DNA of 64,000 nt, taken from IMG/VR virus record IMGVR_UViG_3300042397_001844, positions 1 through 64,000 of that record; one strand, given 5' to 3'. This DNA comes from a virus. Positions within the stretch are counted from its first letter, which is position 1; each line of letters opens with the position of its first letter. The notes beneath the pieces were generated by a model. That model saw only the letters and a list, made by a program, of their open reading frames with translations, made no database searches and was not told the DNA's origin. Shown here piece by piece: positions 42,850 to 51,135 of this stretch. A program made the translations under genes and the position numbers.

Positions 42850-42881
42850 TAAAGATACGAAAAATACCCGAGTTTACCAAA
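42850..42881 (-). promoter_or_regulatory. Bacteroidota-type promoter upstream of the PD-(D/E)XK gene
   Basis: Minus-strand TTTG (42881-42878), 20-nt spacer ending TTTTTCG, then TATCTTTA (42857-42850). The -33 box immediately follows the stop codon of the gp62-like gene. The start codon of the nuclease is about 18 nt downstream of the -7 box. Confidence 0.7.
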
Positions 42882-43331
42882 TTAAACTTTTAGTTTTAAC
42901 TTAGTTATTTGCTTTGGGTCAGTACCATAATTCTCTGCAATTTCCTTAATATGCATCTTACCGCTGGTGGTTTCGTAAAGGATTTTAAGATAATCCTCTG
43001 CTTCAGTTAAAGATACTTCGTATTGTCTTGCTACCAATTCAATAATCCAATCTTCATATTTTTCAGATGAAGCTGGTTTCATATATTTTAAAAATGCTCT
43101 TGTCTTTGGAATTAATCCTATCAAACATAAATACATCGCTTTAGGAGGTGCCTCCTGTATGTAAGGTTGTATATCTGCAATCAATTCTATCCATTCGGGT
43201 TTCATAGAAAGAAAACGGAGTATCATATAGTTACTCCATGTCTTTTTATCACTTTCATCAAGTGTGTCCCAATACTTTGGGTCTTTCTTATCCGTAATTG
43301 CGTTTAGATGGTCGAATAATGTTTTAGCCAT
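42882..43331 (-). CDS. 62: Clamp-loader small subunit, T4 gp62-like
   Basis: 149 residues. NYMILRFLSMKPEWIELI matches the T4 gp62 YxKFMxxxALSxxPE block, and EDWIIELVARQYEVSLTEAEDYLKIL matches the gp62 WxxxLxxxLxKxYxVxxxxAxxYxxIL block, though in shorter form than T4 gp62 (187 residues). It is encoded near gp44 (43599-44540) with a zinc-ribbon gene between, as expected for the gp44/62 clamp loader. It bridges the gp44 ATPase ring and the clamp. Identification rests on motif pattern and gene order. Confidence 0.75.
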   Translation of the reverse strand: MAKTLFDHLNAITDKKDPKYWDTLDESDKKTWSNYMILRFLSMKPEWIELIADIQPYIQEAPPKAMYLCLIGLIPKTRAFLKYMKPASSEKYEDWIIELVARQYEVSLTEAEDYLKILYETTSGKMHIKEIAENYGTDPKQITKLKLKV

Positions 43332-43332
43332 A

Positions 43333-43599
43333 TTATGCTTCTTCTTCTACTTTTAAACCCGGAGGTAATAATTCATTAAGTACTTCACCACAATCTCCAC
43401 AAAGGAATAGTTCAACCGGCAGTACTTCATCTTTTGGTTTACCAGTTAATAACTTTGAAATTCTACGGAATCCAAAACCTTGTACGAAAATCTCACCACC
43501 ACATTTCTTACATCCGATTGCTTCGGTTTTTTCTAATGAAACTGCTTTTTCTTCTTGTCCTCCGATTGGTTGCCCACCTGCTCCTAAAATGTTTGCCAT
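43333..43599 (-). CDS. Small zinc-ribbon protein between clamp-loader genes
   Basis: 88 residues. CKKCGGEIFVQGFGFRRIS followed by LFLCGDCGEVLNELLP gives two CxxC pairs spaced about 35 residues apart, a zinc ribbon. The remainder is flexible and acidic at the C-terminus. Its start overlaps the gp44 stop by 1 nt, and its stop is 1 nt from the gp62 start. It may regulate replication or late transcription, but no specific family is recognised. Confidence 0.65.
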   Translation of the reverse strand: MANILGAGGQPIGGQEEKAVSLEKTEAIGCKKCGGEIFVQGFGFRRISKLLTGKPKDEVLPVELFLCGDCGEVLNELLPPGLKVEEEA

Positions 43600-44540
43600 T
43601 ATATAATATTTAAAATTTGAATTAATGTAGCTGCTGCTGGAATTTCTTTATCAATTGCTACTGCTGATTTGTTTACTCCATCGCCTAATAGTAAGATTAC
43701 ATTTGCCGTATTTTCTCCTGCATACTCATCTACCTTATCATATAACATTGTATATAAATCGGTAAAGTCAGTAACTTTAGAATCAATAAGAGCCTGTCTT
43801 ACTTTCATATATTTGTTTCTCTTATCATCCGAAGATTTTAAGATATCAATAATTTTATTTCTATAATCATTCTCTAATAGATTTTGTACATCCACTTTCA
43901 ACTTACCTTTGTTGGAGTTCAATTGACAAGTATTAATAATCTTACGAATATCAGGATACGATGCGTCAATGATTGGAACTAAATCCTTAACTTCAAATTC
44001 AATCTCCTCATTCTTTAAGATTTTACTAATTTGCATAGCAACATCTTTTTTAGTTGGAGGTACGATTTGAAATGATTGACATCTACTTTGAATCGGGTCA
44101 ATTACTTTCTCAACATAGTTACAAGTTAATATGAAACGGCAATGTGCTGAAAATGTTTCCATTAAGTTTCTTAAGATAGCTTGTGCGTTGTGAGTCATAT
44201 AATCAAACTCATCCAATATAATAATCTTAAATGGTTTGAATCCCATTGAAGATGCAAAGTTAGTTACTTTGTTTCTTACGGTATCCACATTGTTCTCCGA
44301 AGATGCATTGATAATCATATAATCACATTCAATTGATTTTATAATTAACTTTGCTAATGTAGTTTTACCAGTACCGGCTTTTCCGTACAAAAGTAAATGT
44401 GGAATTTCGCCTGTTTCTAAGTAACCTTCTACTTTTGATTTTAGATGTTCATTACCTACATAATCAACAAGCTTTGTTGGGCGATACTTCTCTACCCACA
44501 AATTATTATTTACTTTTTCTTCCGATTGTTCTATAAACAT
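43599..44540 (-). CDS. 44: Clamp-loader large subunit, T4 gp44-like AAA+ ATPase
   Basis: 313 residues. Walker A LLYGKAGTGKTTLAKL (53-60), Walker B IIILDEFDYMT (Asp110-Glu111), and sensor/arginine region LTCNYVEKVIDPIQSRCQ with SRC are RFC/gp44 hallmarks. WVEKYRPTKLVDYVGNEHL is the RFC-box start. It loads the gp45 sliding clamp with gp62. Length matches T4 gp44 (319). It lies 10 nt downstream of the dUTPase gene. Confidence 0.92.
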   Translation of the reverse strand: MFIEQSEEKVNNNLWVEKYRPTKLVDYVGNEHLKSKVEGYLETGEIPHLLLYGKAGTGKTTLAKLIIKSIECDYMIINASSENNVDTVRNKVTNFASSMGFKPFKIIILDEFDYMTHNAQAILRNLMETFSAHCRFILTCNYVEKVIDPIQSRCQSFQIVPPTKKDVAMQISKILKNEEIEFEVKDLVPIIDASYPDIRKIINTCQLNSNKGKLKVDVQNLLENDYRNKIIDILKSSDDKRNKYMKVRQALIDSKVTDFTDLYTMLYDKVDEYAGENTANVILLLGDGVNKSAVAIDKEIPAAATLIQILNII

Positions 44541-44550
44541 ATTTTATTTT

Positions 44551-44970
44551 TTATTTTCCAGTTGAACCAAATCCACCATCACCCCTTTCAGTATCCGATA
44601 ACTCAGCTACTTCATCAAACTCAATTGGAGGATGTGGAATAATCATAATTTGTGCACCTCTATCACCAACTTCATATTTAGGCCTAAATCCAGTTGTTTT
44701 AAAGGTAGCTTGTAATTCACCTCTATATCCACTATCAATTACACCAACTGAATTTGATAAAATTAAATCAGTTTTTCTAATAGATGAACGAGGGAATACT
44801 AATCCTACAAATCCATAAGGAATTTCAAGTGCAATACCAAATCCATAAGTAATATCTCCCTCACTTCTAGCAATGATAGATGTAATAACTAAATCCATTC
44901 CAGCATCACCATCTTTTGCATATGATGGGATTACTGCATTTTCATTAAGCTTCTTTATTCGTACTTTCAT
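44551..44970 (-). CDS. dut: dUTP diphosphatase (dUTPase)
   Basis: 139 residues. The five motifs are visible: DAGMDL (22-27), PRSSIRK, GVIDSGYRG, RGAQIMI and GDGGFGSTG (130-138). It is a trimeric all-beta dUTPase that hydrolyses dUTP to dUMP and supports dTTP synthesis and genome uracil avoidance. The C-terminal motif 5 is complete. Its start overlaps the upstream small gene by 26 nt. Confidence 0.95.
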   Translation of the reverse strand: MKVRIKKLNENAVIPSYAKDGDAGMDLVITSIIARSEGDITYGFGIALEIPYGFVGLVFPRSSIRKTDLILSNSVGVIDSGYRGELQATFKTTGFRPKYEVGDRGAQIMIIPHPPIEFDEVAELSDTERGDGGFGSTGK

Positions 44971-45301
44971 TTTCTAAATTTTGTTTTACTAATTCAGCTT
45001 GCTTTGTTTGAAACTCTCTCATTTCTTTACCTTCTTTGGAAAGTTCTCTAGCAAATAATTTAAATTTCTTACCAGTTTCTCTGTTTGTAAACGAGATGTA
45101 AGCATCTTTTGTGTTACTAACCGTAAATGTAACTGTTGGGTCTTCATCTGTCATATCTTCACTAGTCCAAGCAAAGATTTGTGGTTCATCTTCATCAAAC
45201 TGAAATACCCATTCACATTGTTCTAACTTTTCAGGTGGTGTCATTTTTATTTCACCAATTGGTTCTAATTTTTCTTCTTTTGTTTTTTTAGCCTTTGCCA
45301 T
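44945..45301 (-). CDS. Hypothetical protein overlapping dut
   Basis: 118 residues, soluble, charged. AKAKKTKEEKLEPIGEIKMTPPEKLE is a basic-acidic N-terminus; a central Trp-rich beta region (CEWVFQFDEDEPQIFAWTSED) is followed by a lysine-rich helix. No family is recognised. It overlaps dut by 26 nt and lies 17 nt after the DruA-like gene, within the replication operon. A regulatory or structural role in the replisome cannot be judged. Confidence 0.6.
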   Translation of the reverse strand: MAKAKKTKEEKLEPIGEIKMTPPEKLEQCEWVFQFDEDEPQIFAWTSEDMTDEDPTVTFTVSNTKDAYISFTNRETGKKFKLFARELSKEGKEMREFQTKQAELVKQNLENESTNKEA

Positions 45302-45318
45302 AATTTTTCTTTTTATTT

Positions 45319-46530
45319 TTATCTCCCTACTTCTGATAGGTATTTAGCTTTCATTTCTTCCCAACTAATTCCAATAGCATCTATATAGAATAAGTGTTCG
45401 GGTTTAATTCTTCCTTCATCGTGTAGTTTTGTATATCTACTGATTGCATGTTTCTTCCACCATTTGTTAATGTATTCAGTACCTTGCTTAAACTTATTTT
45501 TGATGATTAATTTATCTTCGGTAATTTCGTTACGAAGAAATTCATTTCCATTCTCATACATCATAGCTAAGTACACACCTCTTTTAAATCCGTGATGATA
45601 TTCAGTTGCCTTAATACCACACTCTTTGAATATCTTACCTAATATCTTTTGTTTGATACCACTAACAGGTCCGTTTCTTTCATAACCCATATTAGCTCCA
45701 TTACGGGCTCTTTCTTCGGTAATGTTTTCGGAATACCATTCTGCATGATTTTCTTTAATCCATTGATGCCACGGGTCATAGAATTTATCATCCGGCTTCA
45801 AACTAATCTTACCAGCCGATTCACCTAAAGTTTTGAATAAGGGGATACCATTATATTGAGAGTGAATACCATATAAAGATGTTGTACCTACTGCAATCAA
45901 TATATTCTTATACTTCTCTTTCCAATAGTTTCTAACTTCAGGTACAGTAGTCATCATAGCGATTAATTTACCACCTAAAAAGTTATAACCTAATGGTTGA
46001 GTACATACAATAGTAGAAGCAATAGTAGTGTTGTTTAACTTACCATCAACAAACTTATTATCTTTAGTCCAACCAATGAAGTTATCTCTAACTCCCATAG
46101 CGGTTACATCGGATGCTAATGAAATTTGTCCTAATAGTTTTCCACTCACTCTATCCTTTACATTAATCTTTACATTACGGCCAGGGTTTGCTGTAAAATC
46201 CATTGTGTGAATCATACGTCTTACCGCTGCCCATTTAGTAGATTCTTTTGGGTCATCCACAATCTCAACGTAAGGGTCTAACGATTCAATTTCTTTTATC
46301 GTTAGCTCCTTATTGTTGATATCAGTTGGTTTCCATTGAGAATCATAATAAGATGCTATTTGGGCTTTTGCTTGAATCATTGTAGGTTCTTGCAATTCTA
46401 CCCACTTCTTATACAAAGTTTGTTCTTGTACAGACATTGTCATAAGGTAATCCATATTTTCTATTAACTTTGATTTTTCAGATTCAAAGTCAAAGACAGG
46501 TTTTTGTGGTTCAGTATCCCAAAAGCTCAT
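45319..46530 (-). CDS. DruA/DUF4338-like protein
   Basis: 403 residues. KLLGQISLASDVTAMGVRDNFIGWTKDN, followed by LNNTTIASTIVCTQPLGYNFLGGKLIAMM, TTSLYGIHSQYN and a LGESAGKISL segment, follows the block order of DUF4338, the domain of DruA from the Druantia anti-phage system. The RDxxIGW and the C-terminal basic region are preserved. DUF4338 proteins also occur in phages and transposons, and the activity is not well defined. Here it is in a replication operon between a hypothetical gene and the 59-residue ORF near the clamp. The match is by eye, so I rate it moderate. Confidence 0.55.
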   Translation of the reverse strand: MSFWDTEPQKPVFDFESEKSKLIENMDYLMTMSVQEQTLYKKWVELQEPTMIQAKAQIASYYDSQWKPTDINNKELTIKEIESLDPYVEIVDDPKESTKWAAVRRMIHTMDFTANPGRNVKINVKDRVSGKLLGQISLASDVTAMGVRDNFIGWTKDNKFVDGKLNNTTIASTIVCTQPLGYNFLGGKLIAMMTTVPEVRNYWKEKYKNILIAVGTTSLYGIHSQYNGIPLFKTLGESAGKISLKPDDKFYDPWHQWIKENHAEWYSENITEERARNGANMGYERNGPVSGIKQKILGKIFKECGIKATEYHHGFKRGVYLAMMYENGNEFLRNEITEDKLIIKNKFKQGTEYINKWWKKHAISRYTKLHDEGRIKPEHLFYIDAIGISWEEMKAKYLSEVGR

Positions 46531-46536
46531 ATTATA

Positions 46537-46716
46537 TTATTTTACGATTGCTCTAATTTGATTAGTTTCTATTGATGGTACATAAATGTATATCTCCTTA
46601 CCAGCATTTTCAATAAGAAATTTTTCTAAATTCAAATTCCATGTTTCAGTTTGATATAACTTACCATCTATTTCAAATACAGGTTCACTTATTAATTTAT
46701 AATGTTGGTTTGCCAT
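46537..46716 (-). CDS. Small hypothetical protein (59 aa)
   Basis: A previously easily missed frame starts at ATG 46716 and stops at 46537. It encodes 59 residues beginning MANQHYKLISEPVFEIDG and continuing YQTETWNLNLEKFLIENAG to a C-terminal NQIRAIVK. Gaps of 1 nt to the clamp stop and 6 nt to the DruA-like start fit the operon spacing, and no other frame occupies this 187-nt interval. It is soluble with no known motif. Confidence 0.65.
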   Translation of the reverse strand: MANQHYKLISEPVFEIDGKLYQTETWNLNLEKFLIENAGKEIYIYVPSIETNQIRAIVK

Positions 46717-46717
46717 A

Positions 46718-47413
46718 TTACTTAATTTCTACTAAATAGTAATTTGAAGTGTAGTCACCATCAACGAATGCTACGTGCGATAATCCCTTAGATGAGATTT
46801 TCAATGAAGATGATTTAGAACCTTTGTTAGCCATTAAGATAGCTTTCAAATACTTTGCAGAAAATGCAATTGGTTCAATATCTTCTTTAGCAGTTGCTTC
46901 TACTGCAATTGAAATTCGGTTTGAGTTGATTGAAGAATATCCTAAGATAATTTCAGCTTTACCAGCCTTAACCGTAAATGTGAATGTATCTGAATCAGAT
47001 AATACACCTTTTGATTTGATGAACTTATTTACAAAGTCATCATCTAAGCTTACTTCCGTATCAAATGAAGGTAATGCTTTTAAATCAGGTACTGCAGGAA
47101 TCACCGATGGTGCTGCTAACATATATTGTACCTTTGTTTTCTTATCAGAAAACTTCAATGCTCCAGTAACTTCTTCTACTGCAATTGTGTCATCCAATAC
47201 ACTCAATAATCCTTTTAATTGAGATGTAGTGTAAATACCAAACTCACCGCTTGGAAATTCACCACCTACTACTGTAACATCACCTAATAAGGTTTTGTCA
47301 TCTGAAATCATTCTTACCGATAAGTTCTTGTCATCGGATTTTACCATAACGGATTCAATCTCACCACCTAAGTTGTAACGATTTACGAAACCATCAAATT
47401 TGCTTTTGTTCAT
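46718..47413 (-). CDS. 45: Sliding clamp, T4 gp45-like
   Basis: 231 residues from the ATG at 47413. A frame extending to a TTG at 47452 would begin inside the promoter. The protein has the repeated beta-hairpin pattern of gp45 (NLSVRMISDDKTLLGDVTVVG, FGIYTTSQLKGLLSVL, KTKVQYMLAAPSVIPAVPDL), and its length is close to the 228 residues of T4 gp45. Ser/Lys-rich C-terminus KGLSHVAFVDGDYTSNYYLVEI is a typical clamp end. It tethers DNA polymerase and, in T4, activates late transcription. Confidence 0.82.
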   Translation of the reverse strand: MNKSKFDGFVNRYNLGGEIESVMVKSDDKNLSVRMISDDKTLLGDVTVVGGEFPSGEFGIYTTSQLKGLLSVLDDTIAVEEVTGALKFSDKKTKVQYMLAAPSVIPAVPDLKALPSFDTEVSLDDDFVNKFIKSKGVLSDSDTFTFTVKAGKAEIILGYSSINSNRISIAVEATAKEDIEPIAFSAKYLKAILMANKGSKSSSLKISSKGLSHVAFVDGDYTSNYYLVEIK

Positions 47414-47449
47414 AATTGAAATTTTAAATTTATGTTTTAATTTGTTATA

Positions 47450-47481
47450 CAAATATACGAAAAATACCTGAAACTACCAAA
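47450..47481 (-). promoter_or_regulatory. Bacteroidota-type promoter upstream of the sliding clamp
   Basis: Minus-strand TTTG (47481-47478), 20-nt spacer with GTAGTTTC and TTTTTCG, then TATATTTG (47457-47450). It lies between the polymerase stop at 47487 and the clamp start, with a leader of about 32 nt. It is one of the best matches to the family consensus. Confidence 0.8.
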
Positions 47482-47486
47482 TATTC

Positions 47487-50009
47487 TTAAAAAGAAAAGA
47501 ATTGTTCAGCGGTTTTTTGTGAAGAAAGTACTGCACCCCACCCTAAAGCCCCATAGAAGTCCTCTAATTTCTTCAATAATTCCCTTTCGAAGATTTTATC
47601 ATAATCGATATACGTCCTCACCAAGTCCATTATTTCATCAGGGTCATCATGTCCTTTGAATCCAACCGCATCCAATCCATATGGGTTTTGTTTCAAATAT
47701 ACCCACTTAATCTTATCACCATCTCTCATTGGAGCGTGCTTAGCTGCACATTTGAAGTGAACTAATAATTGGTTATGTGCAATTGCTGCTTTAACGTGCG
47801 CCGGAGTTCCACTATTAAATTGGAACATTGCTCTATTATCTTTCTTCTTTGGAATATATTTTGATAATTCTTTTACTGCTGAGTTTTTAGCAATTGAAGT
47901 TACATCCATATTAACCAAGTCCTTTTTGAAATCATATATCCTGTCAGTTAGAACCATTTCAGTTTCACCTTGTAGAATTGAAATAAGGATACCACTCATA
48001 AACTTACGGAATTGTGCGGGGTACGATGAACGAACCACATCCAATCCTTTAACTTGCAACGTATCACAAGGAATACCATTCTCCGCAATAATCCATTGAG
48101 CGTATCTTTTCTTAGCAATCCAAATACCACTTCTACTTACGAATTCTTTTTTGATTTGGAATCTATGTTTTGTTTTATCAACATTAAATACTTTCTCAGC
48201 CAATACATCATAAAACTTATTTAAAAAGTCTTGTGTTTCACCAGCAATAGCATCCACCTTTAATGCAATTTCTGCATCAGTCAAATTTCTCCAATCTTTA
48301 TAACGATGGTCTAAGATAGGTACTGCTGAAAAGAATACGGAATCCGTATCAATGTATATGTTAAAGTCTTGTCCGTTTGTTCCTAATTCTTTATTGTATT
48401 TAATGTTAGCCATATCAGCCGTAGATTTAATTACAGTCTGACCTGTTGTTGTTACAGCCTCAGCGTTGTCCACATCATAGAAACGGAAAGCCGGCAAACC
48501 TAACACACCATACAAAGAGTTCAATAAGATTTTTTGTACCAACTGTCTTTTTTTATAGAAAGCGTATTTCTCTTTGTCACCACTCTCACCATACTTCTTC
48601 TCTAATGCTCTAAACTCCACACGTTGTTTGAACCATAGGTCTAAGATATCAGGAATACAACCTACTTTATCAGTAGTGTAAAGAACTCCGTTAGATGATA
48701 TAGCGTATTTACTTTCATCCAACAATTTTTTAAGATTATCTTTTGTAATACTTTTATCTCCTAAAAAGAAAGTATCAATTTCACCCTTCATAAACTTTTG
48801 TGCATCCCAATTATCAATCTTACCAACTTTAGTTTCTGGTGAAATGTTAGTTGTCATAATGATTGAAGGATATAGTGAAGTTAAATCCAAGTCATATATC
48901 CATTCGTACTTACCAACGATAGGTGCCTTCACATATGCTCCAATGAATTTCTCTTGGTCATTATCTCTAAGTGCTTGCATTCTTTCTTGTCTATCCGCAG
49001 GTTTGTTAGGAGCTACAATGTTTCTTCTCTTAAGGTAACATAACAATGCACCCTCTAAGTATTTCGATGAATAAACAAAGTCCTCATATGGAACGTGTCC
49101 AGCGTGACAGATACCTCTAGCCGTATCAATGAATTGTAACTTCTTATCCATATCAGCTACTAACTGAACATCGACTAAGTTATACTCAATAAACTTTTCA
49201 ATATCATCTTTGAATAAATCATCTAAGTTACCAGAGTACTCAATCTTACCTCTACCCAATTCCTTCATCGCAATACTATCCAAACGATAGTTATCTAATT
49301 CCGAATAGGTGAAGTTTTTATATAAAGCTAGGTAATCTAAATAAGATACGCCGGCCATATAGAATCTCTTACGATATGGAGACCAAAAACATTCACCTAT
49401 TGGGCTTAATCTATTAGCGTGTTTAACACCTAATAGTCTTTTAATACGATTATATAAATAAGGAGTATCGAAGTTATCAATGTTCCAACCAGTTACGATT
49501 GTTGGATTGATGTATTCATACAATTCTAAATATTTCATACACATATCCCTCTCATCTTTGAAAGGAATTACAGTACGATTGCCGGTCTTCTTCTCACTCA
49601 TTTTACCAGCTTTGTCCATAATCAAAACCCAATAATGATTAGTAGCAGAATCATGCAAACCAATTGCCGTTAATTCATTTTCTGATTTTTCTACATCAGG
49701 CAAACCACTATCCATTTCACACTCAATATCATATGTAAGCGTAACGTGTCCTTCTGATGGTATATCTGAATCAGTATATGTATCAACCAAAACTCTAGTG
49801 GTTTCGGCTACATCGGATTCAAATAAATTCGGGTCATCTTTTGTGAATTTAAAAATCTTATCTAACTTATCTCCATACAAAGATGTGTATTGTCCTCTTT
49901 GTGCTTTTTCATAAGCATACCTAACATACGGAAAGGTTCTATATCCTAACTTATCATCCCAAATGTGTACTAAATTTCTTTCTCTCTGATAATAAATATT
50001 TTGATACAT
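47487..50009 (-). CDS. 43: Family B DNA polymerase, T4 gp43-like
   Basis: 840 residues. Exonuclease motifs: YDIECEMD (DIE at 94-96), TGWNIDNFDTPYLYNR (Exo II) and YNLVDVQLVADMDKK (Exo III). Polymerase motifs: DLTSLYPSIIMT (A), KKRQLVQKILLNSLYGVLG (B) and YIDTDSVFF (C, DTD). It is the replicative polymerase with 3'-5' proofreading. Length is a little below T4 gp43 (898). It is followed by the clamp promoter and preceded directly by the GT-B gene (no gap). Confidence 0.96.
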   Translation of the reverse strand: MYQNIYYQRERNLVHIWDDKLGYRTFPYVRYAYEKAQRGQYTSLYGDKLDKIFKFTKDDPNLFESDVAETTRVLVDTYTDSDIPSEGHVTLTYDIECEMDSGLPDVEKSENELTAIGLHDSATNHYWVLIMDKAGKMSEKKTGNRTVIPFKDERDMCMKYLELYEYINPTIVTGWNIDNFDTPYLYNRIKRLLGVKHANRLSPIGECFWSPYRKRFYMAGVSYLDYLALYKNFTYSELDNYRLDSIAMKELGRGKIEYSGNLDDLFKDDIEKFIEYNLVDVQLVADMDKKLQFIDTARGICHAGHVPYEDFVYSSKYLEGALLCYLKRRNIVAPNKPADRQERMQALRDNDQEKFIGAYVKAPIVGKYEWIYDLDLTSLYPSIIMTTNISPETKVGKIDNWDAQKFMKGEIDTFFLGDKSITKDNLKKLLDESKYAISSNGVLYTTDKVGCIPDILDLWFKQRVEFRALEKKYGESGDKEKYAFYKKRQLVQKILLNSLYGVLGLPAFRFYDVDNAEAVTTTGQTVIKSTADMANIKYNKELGTNGQDFNIYIDTDSVFFSAVPILDHRYKDWRNLTDAEIALKVDAIAGETQDFLNKFYDVLAEKVFNVDKTKHRFQIKKEFVSRSGIWIAKKRYAQWIIAENGIPCDTLQVKGLDVVRSSYPAQFRKFMSGILISILQGETEMVLTDRIYDFKKDLVNMDVTSIAKNSAVKELSKYIPKKKDNRAMFQFNSGTPAHVKAAIAHNQLLVHFKCAAKHAPMRDGDKIKWVYLKQNPYGLDAVGFKGHDDPDEIMDLVRTYIDYDKIFERELLKKLEDFYGALGWGAVLSSQKTAEQFFSF

Positions 50010-51125
50010 CTATGCTTTTAATTTTATATTTAATTGTTGTAACATTCTACCTTCGTTTTCTGAAAGTTCTAATGCTCTTTCTATACTTTTAATCTCTCTA
50101 TCCTTTCTATAATTATCGTCATCCAATATTTTATCTAGCATTTCAAACAGGTCTTTTTTAAATTTAAAAAACAATCCGTTTGGTTCTATTTCCTGATAAC
50201 ATAAAGATTCTTGATATATCATTGGAGTACCATTCATCAAACAATCCGTTGCTGATACACTCCAACCATAATTCGTTTGCCTCATTTGAATACCGACTTT
50301 ACATTGTTGTAATCTACCATAGTATTCATGCTTTGGAAGTTTAGTTGAATCAATCCAGCTATGTTCCGGCGTTCCTTTTAATTGAGGCACCCATACACTA
50401 AAATCTTGTCTACGTTCTCTATATTCCTCCATCAATTTAATGAAAGTAGGGTATCCTTTATAAGCTGCTGCTCTATGATTGAATACTATAATATTTCGTT
50501 TTTCTTCTGATGCTGATTCAATTACATTTTGTTTTGGTAGTCCCAAATTCCATACCACCAAAATATCATCTAACTTTTTAACAAACTCATCATTGAACCA
50601 AATCTTAGCTTCTTCCAATACTCTATTCTTTTGGTCTTGTGTATTAAGGTAACAAGTTTCCATTTGAGATATACCTAATAGTTCAATAGGCATCCATCTC
50701 CATTTATTCTTTCTATCTTCCGCATTGCAGGTTTTCATTTCCCACCAATGGCAATATCCAATAATTTTTGTGTTGAAATCGTTTTTGTATCTACCAACTT
50801 GAGGCCAATCAGGCAAATGTGAGTAGATAACATCATACTCTAATGTTTCTAATAATCGATTGAAGTCGGGCGGATAGGTACGCATTTTAATCATATCGCC
50901 AGAGAAGGGTAAGATATGCTGCTTTACATTTAGTAAATTCAGTTTCCTAACCGGCTCTGGTAATATAATATTCCAAAAGTATTCACCGTGTTGCTCTAAA
51001 CCTTTTATGTGGTTGTAGATAACATCAACGAATGAATCCTTTTCTATATTAGCGGAATTGGTGATATTAGGTATCACCAAAACACGCCTTGCTTCTTTAC
51101 TTAATTGTCCTTCCCAAAATGTCAT
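50010..51125 (-). CDS. GT-B-like glycosyltransferase in the replication region
   Basis: 371 residues. EARRVLVIPNITNSANIEKDSF starts an N-terminal Rossmann domain. IIVFNHRAAAYKGYPTFIKLMEEY is the second domain start, followed by GIQMRQTNYGWSVSATDCLMNGTPMIYQESL, a GT4-like donor block. It ends directly before the DNA polymerase gene (adjacent codons). Because it is not in the glycan operon and lies among DNA-metabolism genes, it may modify DNA, like T4 glucosyltransferases. This is positional inference only; a protein or glycan acceptor is equally possible. Confidence 0.62.
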   Translation of the reverse strand: MTFWEGQLSKEARRVLVIPNITNSANIEKDSFVDVIYNHIKGLEQHGEYFWNIILPEPVRKLNLLNVKQHILPFSGDMIKMRTYPPDFNRLLETLEYDVIYSHLPDWPQVGRYKNDFNTKIIGYCHWWEMKTCNAEDRKNKWRWMPIELLGISQMETCYLNTQDQKNRVLEEAKIWFNDEFVKKLDDILVVWNLGLPKQNVIESASEEKRNIIVFNHRAAAYKGYPTFIKLMEEYRERRQDFSVWVPQLKGTPEHSWIDSTKLPKHEYYGRLQQCKVGIQMRQTNYGWSVSATDCLMNGTPMIYQESLCYQEIEPNGLFFKFKKDLFEMLDKILDDDNYRKDREIKSIERALELSENEGRMLQQLNIKLKA

Positions 51126-51135
51126 TAATTATTAT

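Noticed and set aside
46028-46210. Plus-strand ORFs across the replication genes in general
   Set aside because: All lie opposite long minus-strand genes with recognised motifs, and none has a promoter or a domain.
47414-47452. N-terminal extension of the sliding clamp from TTG
   Set aside because: The TTG is part of the promoter -7 box, so it lies upstream of the probable transcription start.
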